From: Onchocerca volvulus
Lineage: Eukaryota; Nematoda; Chromadorea; Rhabditida; Onchocercidae
DNA: 64,000 nucleotides
NCBI GenBank assembly: GCA_000499405.2
Contig: HG738138.1
Coordinates: forward strand, 9,112,888-9,176,887
Direction: 5' to 3'
Part shown: positions 13,089-25,276 of the stretch, piece after piece
How positions within the stretch are numbered: position 1 is the first letter of the stretch
How the letters are laid out: each line of letters opens with the position of its first letter
Made by a program: the position numbers and the translations under genes
Notes under the pieces: model-generated
What the model was told of the DNA's origin: nothing
Seen by the model: the letters and a program-made list of their open reading frames with translations, nothing else
The model's database searches: none

Positions 13089-16000
13089 ATGGTCATTTCT
13101 GCATCACGAGAGCTAATATTGCTAACTATTTTCGCATATTATGTGACAGCATTCTGTCCAGTCCTTAAATCATGCACTTGTGACGACAAATTTAATGGTT
13201 ATTATGTCGACTGTAACGGTCCTATCAATATAACCTTGTCTGATATTATACAGTCATTAAGTAGACGACAAGTGCAAAAGCTTACAATCATTAATGCTTC
13301 CTGGCCGGTGAGTTTTTCCTAGACTTATTTCAGAATAAAATAAAAAGAAGTACTTCTTTTTAACATCCAGGAATATTCAAAATTCAGTCATACTAAGTGT
13401 TTGAGAATTAACATTTTAGTTATCACAAAAACTCTTGGTTTACGCTGTTCCTTGCAAATTATTCTTTAGAATTTATTTATTTTAGGTAATGAAAATTAGA
13501 AGAAATGAAGTGTAAAATTGATTTAAATAAAAAATTTTTATAGTTTTCCATTCTACAGCAAATTTTCCTTCATTATTGAACTCTTTTCTTCTCGAAATTG
13601 ACATTTCCTCCTCCACTTCCTCTAATCATAATGAATTGAGATTATAAGGAAAGAAAGTACCTTAAAAAACCGAAAAATCACATTCTCTCTTCATGCATCA
13701 ATTCACTGTCAGACAAGTAAACACATCAGCCACCCTATTTCAAAAATCTTCCGGAAGAAAATGAAATTTTAAATTTTGGCAAAAAAAAAAAAACATTTGA
13801 ACTGAATTATAATAGTAAATTAAAATACCGTAATTTATTTAGAAAGTTAATGGGATGAAATTCCAGACAAACAAATAAAATGAAGCCTTTTATGGTGTTT
13901 CTTCATAATTTTAGAGTTCACAATTTAGATGCTTGAAGAATTGCCATCAGCCAGTATACGCTCTCTCCAGTTGATTTCGTGCGGTATCAAGAAAATTACA
14001 AATACAACTTTCGCTAAATTAGCTGATAATTTGGAACATCTAACAATTACCGAAAATATGCTCACAACTGTGACACTACCTGATCATTTGCCAAAATTAA
14101 TTTCACTTAATCTCAATTATAATCAGGTAAACTACATTTCAACAATGCTCACAAAGATTTAGTTGAAAATTTTTTTACTGAAAAAAAAATCTTTCAGTTA
14201 ACAGATTTATCAGATAATGTATTAAAAGGTGCCGAAAGTCTGCGACATTTACGTCTTGAAGGAAATAAAATTTGCTCACTTTCAAGGTTAGAAAATTTTT
14301 TTATCTGCCATTCATTAATGATCGTATTTTTGATGAAGTGGTGTAATTATTTCAAATTAGCATACATTTTCCGGTCTCATGTAGTCACAGATTTTCGAAC
14401 TATTTTTTTGAATGATCTTTTTAGAAACTACGTCCAAAAATCAGTTTAGGAACAGGTTTTCAATCTCAAATCAGTTATACATTATAAAATGAGCTTTTTC
14501 ATGGACCAGATTAATTTTGATGAGTATATAACTGATGATAATATTACCTACTAAAGTTGCGGCAAATGAGACATAGATGGCCTTGAACTAATTTCATTTA
14601 AGAATCTATTGACCAGTAACAACAAAACGAATAACGAAATGGAAATTGGCAATCAACTACAAACAGTAGAAAATTAAGGGTGTAGAAAAATTTTTGCACG
14701 TTCATAGTTCTTAGTTCCTTTGTTCATGCGACCTCCCATTATCTTTTCGCATTTCGTCTTATTTCCTGTCCATTTTACCATACATGAAGTATATATACAA
14801 AAAAGAGGAGCCTTACAGCAGCCGAATTTTAAAAAATATTTGAATTCTTTAGAAACGAGCAGAATTTAGACATTTCAGAAAATTTTTTCTTTCTAATTCA
14901 AAACAGAGTAAAATTTTCTGATTATACACTAATTAATATCCTGAATTTTGGAACCTAATGTGAATTTTTGAAACAGTGGCTCTCTCTATTCAAAATACGA
15001 GTAATGACGACTGAGAATACTTCAGCAATTCATTATTGGATATCAAGAATGTACTGGAATTATTGGACTTGAGTGACAACTGCCTTAACAATATACCGGC
15101 CCAGAACCTAAGGAATTGTATCCGGCTTATGTATTTGGATTTATCCCATAACGCTATCAAGGAAATTACTAACTTCGAACTTATGAATTTACCACTACTC
15201 AAGGTATTCAAAATTCAAATTGATATGTTTTTGAAGCATTTAAAATAACATGCTTCTCCTTGCTAATGAAGATAAAGTGCTACCGACAATAAAAAAATAT
15301 ATGCTCCACTGACTTTTCATTTCCTGGGAGTAGGATTTTTCAATTTATTCAAAATTATCAAATATAAACTAATCTGTAACTGATTTGTAACTGATTTATC
15401 AGGTACACAGACATATCGAAAATTTTTACGGATAATTTGAGGACTGTGTAAACAGATTCATATAAAATGTACTTTTATAATCCAGTAGCAAACATTTAAA
15501 AATGAGCAATAACAAAGGGAATTTTTGGAAGGATTGAATAGGAATGAGGTCAATGCATACTTACCTATCATAAAATACCAGTTGATCGCCTTAATTTTTT
15601 CGACCAAAATAAAAAAATGAATGGTCTTTGAATTTCTAAACGAATATTTTGTGTAATTAATTGTCTCATTATTTGAACATAGAAAAAGAACAAAAAGGAT
15701 AAATAAAAAACAGTATTTCCAGGAAATGTTCGTTGCATTATTATTAGTCTTATTTCTTGTAAGTATACTCAAATACAGATTAACTACAACTTATACAGCT
15801 GAAATTTTTTTTTTCAGGAACTACGAATAAATAACAATCAAATAAGTTACATAGCACCGGCGGCATTCATGAATGTACCACTTTTGGAACATCTCTATTT
15901 AAGGAATAATTTAATTTCTTCTATTGAAACAGAACGTCTTTTTCAAGTCCTCAAAAATCTTGAAGTTCTGGATCTGTCTGAAAATATGCTTGCTAAGGTT

Positions 16001-19000
16001 AAGTTTTAGTGAAACTAGATGTAGTATGTGAATAAAAAATATGCTTCAAATTTGATAACTAATTTTATGCAGTATGCAGCATCATCTCCATTGTGTCCAA
16101 TAAAACAATCGAAAATAGAACGAAATTCATGAGCAACCCAGTTTCAGGTACCATTATTCAAAGAATTATCTAACCTGCGACAGATTCATCTCAATCACAA
16201 TAAAATTTCACAAATTGAGACACTTGCATTTAGTTCCAATAGAAAACTTCAGCTCATCAGTTTGCAGGTCCATTAATTATCTTCAGATGATGGTTTTTTT
16301 AAACTTGGCGGGTCATCTTTACCACAGTATAATTATATGATACTGCTAATTAGAATCATTTTTATAGAGCAACCAAATTACATCGATGTCACGGAATAGT
16401 TTCGATTCATTGGATGAGCTTGTCGTTCTCAACTTAGCTAATAATGCCATCAATAAGATCGGTAAGCAATAACAGTTAATCACTTATCAAAAATTCGAAG
16501 TGACTGTAGAAGTTCCTTTGAAATAAAATGCCTGATAGACACATATTTGTTTTCTGAAATTTCAATTATCAATGCTCTAAAAGTAAATCTTTGAGTTTTT
16601 CAGAACGCGTAATGCTCGATGGAATGCGAAATTTGCAACAACTTAATTTACGAAATAATTCTCTTAGTGTTTTGGAAAACTTAACGTTTACATCAGTTTC
16701 ACAAATAACAACTCTTGATCTGGGGCATAACAATATCCATAAAATTGAAAAGAATGTATTCATGCCACTTAAAAATATATTCTGGCTCGATCTGTCATCT
16801 AACCTCATCAAAACAATAGAAAAGGACACCTTTAGAGAAAAAATAGCTAACATTTTGCTAAATGGTATGTTCAATAAAAGATAAAAGTCCAGTTTTTCAA
16901 ATTCATATCGAATTTGTAATTCTATTTGTAAAATCTTTTCACTTCAAAAAGTGTCTTAAAAGTTTTTTACCAATATTTTCTTTGAACAATCGGAAGTCAT
17001 TTCAAGACAACCCACTTTACTGTGATGAGAAATTGGATTGGTTGGTGAGTTATTTGGTGGCAAATCAGGTGCGAACCTTCTTACCCTATCAGAATGAGGT
17101 ATTGTGCGCCGGACCGGAAAAGTACATCGGTGTTCGACTGAAGGAACTGATGATTGTAAGAGCCAATGAAACAATGAGCAAAATGAGATATTATGGGAAT
17201 AGTCGAAATAATGCCGGTAAGCACAATTCAGAATATTTCACGAACCAGTATTAAATGTATCAATAAATCTGCCAATGAAGTTTGGTAATCACATGAATAA
17301 ATTATAGATCGTTTTATGTTAAGCAATATCTTATCTTCCGGAGATCATGATTTGGATTCTAATTTAACACCTACGCGACCACCAAGTCTGCTTGAGATGG
17401 TACCGGTCATTGATGCTCTTACCGATACTATTCCCTCAATCCAAAATATTGCTGGTATCAATTATTTGCCTAAAACAGATGGAGAAGATACTCATGACAG
17501 CCAAAAATTTAACAGTGCTATTGAACAGGTTAATTTTTATTTTACATAGAATTACTTTAAACACTACTAAAAAGACATGACATTATATTAGATTTGATTT
17601 CCATTTGCGTTGTTGCATTTTGCAATAAAAACTTATTTTCAGCTTCCTTCACCACTGCGCGTCACAATTAGGAAACAACCGCGACTAACAGATATCGAAC
17701 AATTTATCCAAACTACTCCGAATTTGATTGTTAATGTACCCGGCATGGGTAACATCGACATAAGCAAAGTAAATAAAGCTCTTCAAAAATAACTTCTAAG
17801 CTGTAATTTATTTTGATGCAAATGCAACTTCTATTTTCAAATTTGAATCTTGTTATGGCAAGTTGCGCAACTGTTGTATATTAAGCAATAGTATATTCGA
17901 GATTATGTTTGTGAATTTAGGACTAGTTAGGTAAAGGAACAGCTTATCAGACAAACTAAACAATAACAGATGATGATATTTTAAAAAAGTACCTGAAGAC
18001 AATAAATTTTTAGCTTCCAGCGGGTATAATTGCACATGTGCTGCGAGGCGGACAAATTCCGGGTTTACCTCCGGAAACTCTGGACAAAATTATGAAGGAA
18101 TACCTCAAACGCATGTATGCAGCAGCAGAAGCGACTAAACGAGAAAAACTTATGATCGCTGAATCCCATTATTTACTACAGCGGGAAACGTTACCACAAA
18201 TACTCATAACCCAAGCTGCCGATATATCATCATCTCCTGAACGACAACAAACACAAAATGTACCGGTAAGCTAATATGTCTATTATCAAAATCAAAGCAG
18301 TATTGTTAGAAATATTCCCTATCACTTTTTTCGAATTGTCATCAGTACATTGTACTTTGTTGTTATACCGGCAAATTTTATATCATCAACAGATGGCACA
18401 CAAGCCTACTTTTTCCAAAAATTTCAGGAGAATAGTGTTCCGAATCAAATGAGAAATTTGTCAGGAGAAAAATCAAGAGGTCTATCATCAACAGTAATCG
18501 AAGTGATGAGAATGTTGCCACCAGGTTATAATATCAGCAAAATACCGAAACCGGTGATTGATGCTCTATTTCGTGGTGAGGTACCCGATTTTACACTCCT
18601 TCCCAGTGAACTTCAACAGCACCTTCTCACAGATGGACATAGACTGATTTCTGCGTTGTCCATCGATGTATGTTTTCATGTTAACTATTATGCTGTCTAA
18701 ATTTACATGAAATCGGTTAAATCCACTTCACTGATATAAATTAATTTAACAAATTTGGTGAGTCACATTAATATATCAGTCCGACTTATTAATCGATAGT
18801 TCCAAAATCTATCCCAATAGTCGACAACATTTGTATCACTCATGTTTTGTTCTATAGTATCTCACTGGTAATTGTAATTTTATTTTCAAGGCTAATAAGA
18901 CAGTGGAAGAAATACTACACAATTTGCCGACATTTAAACGTCCAATAAAGCCTACTTTTATTCCGTACGATATCAATGAAGTGAGCAATGATTTTACTCA

Positions 19001-19545
19001 AACTAAACAACGAGCTGAGAAATTGGTTCGGGTTCAGTACTACACTGCTTTATTACTTGGTATGTTAGTTTCGGCTACTGAAAAATCTATTTAAAAGGAC
19101 GATTCAAAGTTTTTAATTACGTGGAAGTAAAGGTAATCGATAGTAGTAAAGGTTAACTGGATTAAAAATTGACAACGACTGAAATTCAAAAAAAAAAATA
19201 TATATATATATATATAAATATAAAGAGGAATTGAGTATTTAATTGAAAAAAGAGAAAAGATCCAAAAAAAGTTTAGGCAGTTTATTCGAAACCTTTTCCC
19301 TTATACAAAACATTGCTTCAGGTTTTGTTGGAGCAGCTTCTATAGCAGTCTTGGGTTTAATATGTGTATATATGAAACGAAAACGCCTGGGAGATACAGA
19401 ACTAGACATTGATGAAGATTCATTAGTGAATCCGAGTCAAATGCCACTACCACAACAGTCAACTATAAATGGATTGAAGATGGATACTTCTCTCACAAAA
19501 CATCGCCAACATCTTTCAGGGAGCTCTCACATATTCGAAATTTAA
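13089..19545 (+). CDS. extracellular LRR transmembrane protein (EGG-6-like)
   Basis: Fifteen exons in consistent phase give about 926 residues: 13089-13307, 13929-14126, 14198-14286, 15026-15203, 15818-15997, 16148-16267, 16368-16461, 16604-16864, 17007-17216, 17308-17528, 17643-17768, 18014-18265, 18428-18667, 18891-19059 and 19322-19545. The start at 13089 gives a signal peptide (MVISASRELILLTIFAYYVTA) followed by a cysteine-rich LRR cap (CPVLKSCTCDD). About a dozen leucine-rich repeats follow (LDLSDNCLNNIP, LRINNNQISYIAP) and then a C-terminal LRR cap (DNPLYCDEKLDWL). A long non-LRR stalk has repeated proline-rich units (LPAGIIAHVLRGGQIPGLPP; LPPGYNISKIPKPVIDALF). A membrane segment (FVGAASIAVLGLICVYM) and a basic/acidic tail of about 60 residues end the protein. 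Length and stalk repeats recall C. elegans EGG-6, an apical matrix organiser. AATAAA overlaps the stop region (19545-19550). Confidence 0.85.
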
Positions 19546-21617
19546 ATAAATTTATTTAAAGTTAATGCCATGTTTAAATCATGATCTGCATGACAGAGAT
19601 AATTATCATTATTCTTGTTTCTGTTTTTGAACGCTTTTCCAGTGAAAAAATACTGTATTGCGACGATTTATTAGGATTTCAACCAAAAAAAAAACGAAAC
19701 GTGTACACCTTTTGTCATGTATTCTTTATCAAAATATGTAAATTTTACTGTAAACATTGACTTATTGCCTTATTAAGCTGTACTCTAGTCTATGTTTTTC
19801 TCTTTCCAAACATTCTCTTTTCTCTTTATTCTATTCATTGTTTTGTTTTTGACTGTACATTAAGTTACTTTCATGTTTTCCTTGATTTTGAATTGCTTCA
19901 AAATTCCAAACACCTATTTAAAGAACGCACTAACTCTATTTTTTCCTATCCCGATCAAGAGAATCTCGAAATAAGATATGGTTACTCTTCGGAATCGCTT
20001 CTTCTTAGGAAATCATTGAAAAACATAGTCTGAAATTTTGATAAAACTGACGACCTCATTCTTTTCGAACCCAGTATCATATTTCTGCATTCATGGATCT
20101 CAGTGAATACAAAAGATTAGAAAGAACTTAAATTTACTTTTGTAAAATTTTCATTACTGCGCTGAGTCGTTCATTATTTCTTTTCTTCTGGCTTTCAAAA
20201 TTATAAATTCCAAGTGGCTGGAAAACTGAAAACTGTTACGATTTGGCACTAAACACAGAATCCTTGATGTGGGTACAAACATCAACAAGTATTTGTTTTC
20301 CTCACCAGTTTGAATGGATTAATCAAAATAAGATGTTGAGATTTTTAGCGCATTATTTTCGGAAGTTTTGTCGATATGCTGTTTTCTGAATAGAAAAAGA
20401 AAACACTCTTGTGGTTTGAGATGATGAAGACAAATAACAGGATTGAGGAATTCGAAAGTTTCCCACATGTAGTACTAAGAATCTAAAAATCCTGCATATT
20501 CTATGACTAATTTTACATAAGTTCGAAACTTTAAATAATTTAATTTTTGGAACTATTAGTTCGTAAATTTCGTATGTAGGCAGAAAACAACAAAGAGAAT
20601 TTACCTTTCCTTTTTCCTGAGCTAATTCAGAACTACGGACATCTCAAGTGACCTGATAAGTTCGGCAAGTACAAAGGTTAATTTTGAATAACACTCGGCA
20701 AGCACTCCAAGTTTAGGAGACATTTGGTGTGTGAATCATAGAATACTCAAAAATTAATTAGCATAATCAACTTTAACATGACCATTCCATCATAGTGTAT
20801 AAAAATGATGAAGTAGCCCAACACTTACAGTCTTGGAAAGAGACCGTTCCGTAAAAACAACTGTTCATTTCCCGGCAAATTTCAGGAAGATAACAATGTC
20901 TTAACCACCTTTTTTTCCACAGCACTAATCAAGAATAACGATATGAACGATTGTGATTATCAAAAAGAGTAGATGAGGAAATCACCTCTGCAGGTATTAA
21001 GTTTCCTGGAACAAACTTCAGACTTAAGATCTATGTAGTGAAATATCAACATTAAATGATTTCAAAATCTACACACTACAAGATTTACAAATTCAGCTCG
21101 AAACAACTGTCAGAGCAATTCACAATCAATAGTGAAAACACTATTCTTCTATTCCTTCTCACTCTTCTATTTCATCTCTTCATTTTTCTTGTTTGATATT
21201 TTTCTATCTGATTAAAAATAATTCCTATTACGTAATAGAAATTTGCTTCAAAGACGGGAAAAGGAAGCGACGAGGAAGTGAAAATTTCAAGTTTTCTGAT
21301 AATTGATAATTTTTTCCTTTAGAACATCTCAACACTTAGTAACAAAATGGTCAAATTTTTATTGCCATAAGAACCATAAGATAATTTCTTGCAAACAATT
21401 TTATCCACAGAAGCGAACTAAAAAAGAAAGAAGTCCCTGCAAATAGATTTGCTTCCATTACTGGGGCAATTATACTTCGTGAGAGTGCAAGCCATCATAA
21501 TTAGTCAACGTGTGGGGACTTATAATGGGCAGGAAAGCTCTTGTTTCGCCGATGACCTTCGCCACCAATGCGATTCATCTCGTTATCGATAAAATCTGAA
21601 CATGTTGGGAATGTTAC

Positions 21618-21621
<4 letters not shown>

Positions 21622-21650
<29 letters not shown>
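21622..21650 (+). repeat. poly(T) run, 29 bases
   Basis: Homopolymer between the first and second LRR genes. It creates a false reverse open frame rich in lysine. Confidence 0.9.
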
Positions 21651-21654
<4 letters not shown>

Positions 21655-22134
21655 GAGTAATGTTCCCGAGCACAGACCAATTTCAAAAAACATGAAAAAT
21701 TCTGACAAGTATTACTGCGAGATTCGAACTGTTCTAACGACCTAAAAAGGGAATTTAAGAGTGATTTGCTTTGATTACAGGAAAGAAGGAGGATAACGAT
21801 GCATCGAAAGGAGAAACAGGTGCGAGGGAAGCGGAGGTGTGGTGCGAGAGTAAGGAAACGGTTAGTAAGGGGAATTAATCGTCGACCTTGCTTGCGCATG
21901 CATTTGCCGATCGAGGTGGGCACGGTTCTCCGTTCCGTTTCCATCTAACTATTTACTGTGTTGAGCTGCTCTCCGGTGTCTACAGGTGCCGACTGGGCAT
22001 GAGAATTTGACGACGACCGCTCCCATCCCAATCAACCGACCATTATCTGTATCTCACAATTTTCGAACCATTCAACCGCTCCAGTTGTCATCATAGATAT
22101 ATCATACAAATAATATAACCATTATTTGTCCTGT

Positions 22135-22190
22135 TATTGCTACTGCTACTACTACCACTACTATTGATATTACTACTACTGCAACTGCAT
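22135..22190 (+). repeat. imperfect (TAC)n trinucleotide stretch
   Basis: Repeated ctact/ctatt/ctgct units immediately upstream of the second LRR open frame. It could sit in the 5' UTR. Confidence 0.6.
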
Positions 22191-22236
22191 ATTTTTACCA
22201 TTACTATTAGTACCTGTACCATTACTGGTAAAACAG

Positions 22237-25233
22237 ATGCCTCCTCATACAGATGCGCATGTTACTTCTCAATATTCTATTTCGGACAAGCAACTTATTC
22301 GACAATCCACCAAATTCATTTCGATCCCAGAACTATCATGCAATAATGTTACAATTAGACATTCCTATAGACAGCATGTAGAAGCATCGGCATTTGTGAG
22401 CTGCGCCGACATCTTTTGTGACAATGATTACGATGAAGAAAACGGCACCAGTGATCGCAACTCAACGGATAAAGGTAAAGGAATCAACAATGGCAGATAT
22501 GCAGCAACTGGAGAATGCTATAATAGTAAAGCTAACGACAGTAATGACAAATCTGTAGATTCCATGCAAGAGTGGTGCAGAATCAGAATCTGTAATGACG
22601 AACGACGACGACAACGAGAAAAATTGGCCGGATATAAGAGAAAACAATGGTCAAAAAAAAGAGTCAATCAATTCATTGGAAATTTTATCTTATTTATCAG
22701 TACTCTGCAAGTCTCATTGGCTTGTCCTGAAATTGTTACATCAATCTGTCACTGTGATGATTCACAGAATGGTATAATTCTCAAATGCTCACATACTGAT
22801 GGATCCCAAGTTGTACGCATGTTAAGAGCTAATCAGATCAATTTGGGCCTAGTCCAACAGTTGGAAATGCAAGACTCTGGACTAAAAGATATTCCTGCTG
22901 GGTTTTTTTCCGGATTATTTATCAAGAGATTAGATCTGTCATATAATAGTATCACAAATATCGATGAAAATAGCTTCCTGGGGATGAACAATGTTTTGCA
23001 GGAACTTATATTACATCATAACAATTTAACACAGTTACCATCTAAAGCACTAACTCCATTATCAGCACTCTTACGACTCGATCTGTCCAATAATTCAATT
23101 GGTGATATTGAAGCAGAGCATGCCTTTCCACCATTATCGAAGGTTCATGTTTGCTTACTAATTTAATTTTATGCACCAAACTACTTCCTCTATACATTTC
23201 AAAAATGTGAGTCCATGCTTATATCTGAGCGACACAATCATGATTATCTACAACTAAAACTCTGCAAATTCAGTATGTCTCAAAATGCATGATTTTCTTT
23301 ATTTTATTTTAAATTTTTAGGATTTAAGGCATAAACACTTTTCTAATAATTACTCCATAAGTCAATTGAATAATCACAACTAAAAAAAAAAAAAGATGAC
23401 CTTTTCAACATATATTTGAATGTTGGATAGAACTCCCACTGTATCATATTATTTTTACTACTACACAGTTATTATCATCATAATTACTTGAGTTTCACTT
23501 GTCCTTTAGTCGTTCACAATAATAATATCACAGTCGATGTTGAAGACTATACGAAATCGATGGAGAAGATTAAAGAAAGAGCTATCTCCATAAAAATCTT
23601 AGAAAAATCTTTTTAAGGAACTATTGAATTCAGGTCAAGTTTCCATATTCCTTCCTTGAATATTGGAAAATCGATATCAAAATAATTAAACATGTGAAAT
23701 ATGAATTTGCAGTTATACGATGTTAGCTTAGCGAATAATCGCATATGCCAGATACACAAAAATGCATTTGATGATGTTAAATACAGTATACAAACCATTA
23801 ACCTTGGCAGAAATTGTTTGAAGGAAGTGCCAGCATCAGGTAAATTTACGTATTTTATTTACTTTTGGCTAAACTAACTTGGATTTTGTGCCTATTTATG
23901 CATCATGACCAAAATGAAACTTATTAAAATTGTTAGTGCTCCAAACTTTGTTCACTCGTTCATATATTGGAGATTTGCTTGTTTGTTATTATATTAAAAT
24001 TGTTAGAAATATGTATTATTGGATGGATAAATATGGATGACATTAGTTGAAATCATCATGCAAATTTAAATAATTCTTGCATAGAAGTTGACGTTTCTCA
24101 TCAACGTGAACTGAATGATGATTTCGTTTACCGACTTAATTAAGAGATTTATAGCAATTCGAGGATTCAAACAGTTAATGGCATTGCATTTACACAACAA
24201 CAATATCAGTTCGCTGGGAGCACTGTCATTCATGAACTTACCATTAATTAATTTGCTGAATTTGGCATCAAATCAGATCTCAACTATTCATAAGCAAACA
24301 TTCCTCAATGTACCCAACTTGCGATACCTGTACTTGACCCGAAATCGAATAACCGATGTCAGTAAACCCATTAGTTCTTTTGCTTTCTCGTCTTTCATTT
24401 TCAGTCCTCTTCATCGTTTACAAATTTTGAAGTACATACTTATATTATTACAAAACACTATTTCTCCGTCTTCCTTTCTTTTCTCCTCCCTCTCTTTCTC
24501 ACTACCTCTCTCTCCCATTCTTTAGAATATATTTTCAAACAAGTTTAGGCAGTAATAAAATTATTTCCAAAATTTCATAACAATAATTAGGAAGGAGAAG
24601 TTCAGAACTTCAACTTTTAATGCTATTTAGTTCAAAATCACATCAAATTTATTCAGTGTAAATTCACAATAAATTCACTGCTATATTTTGAAAACAAAAA
24701 ATTTTTCGCTGAAGTTAGCAGTGGCATTATTAATAAAACATAAATGAATGATTTAAATCTCGTTTCAGATCTTACCACACCAATTCAATTCATTCGAACA
24801 ACTTGAAATGCTAGATCTGACTGGAAATTATCTGATTGAACTACGGGAAAATTCATTTTCAAACTTAAAAAATTTACGACAACTATATCTAGGTGAAAAC
24901 CGTATCACCAGCATAAAACCAGATAGTTTCGCAAATAGTTCAGTGGTCATCCTGATTTTGAATTCTAATCGCCTCGCGGAACTTCAAGAAGGAATGTTTA
25001 ATGGATTGACTAAATTACAACAACTGGCTCTCAAGGATAACCAGGTTTGTTTTCTATCGGAAAAGAAAAATCGTTCCAGATATTCTTTATGGAAAAATTA
25101 TAGCAACTATTCTTATCAGTAAATGGCCATCAGTTTCTTTCTAGTAGCATATTATCACAGTTCAAGTCAAGATCGTCAACTTATGAAGCACAATTATTTC
25201 TCAGTTCTGCTTGATTTAAACAGTCGAGGAAGA

Positions 25234-25276
<43 letters not shown>

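Larger units (their letters stand above)
19546..22236. other. spacer between first and second LRR genes
   Basis: AT-rich noncoding DNA. A 29-base T run is at 21622-21650. A reverse-strand open frame at 21501-21944 runs through that T run and is not credible. A TAC/TAT-rich trinucleotide stretch (about 22135-22190) lies just before the second LRR gene. Confidence 0.6.

Noticed and set aside
15458..15772. 104-codon reverse open frame within the first LRR gene
   Set aside because: It is a shadow of an AT-rich intron, with hydrophobic random composition.
21501..21944. 147-codon reverse open frame between LRR genes
   Set aside because: It runs through the T homopolymer as polylysine and has no family resemblance.
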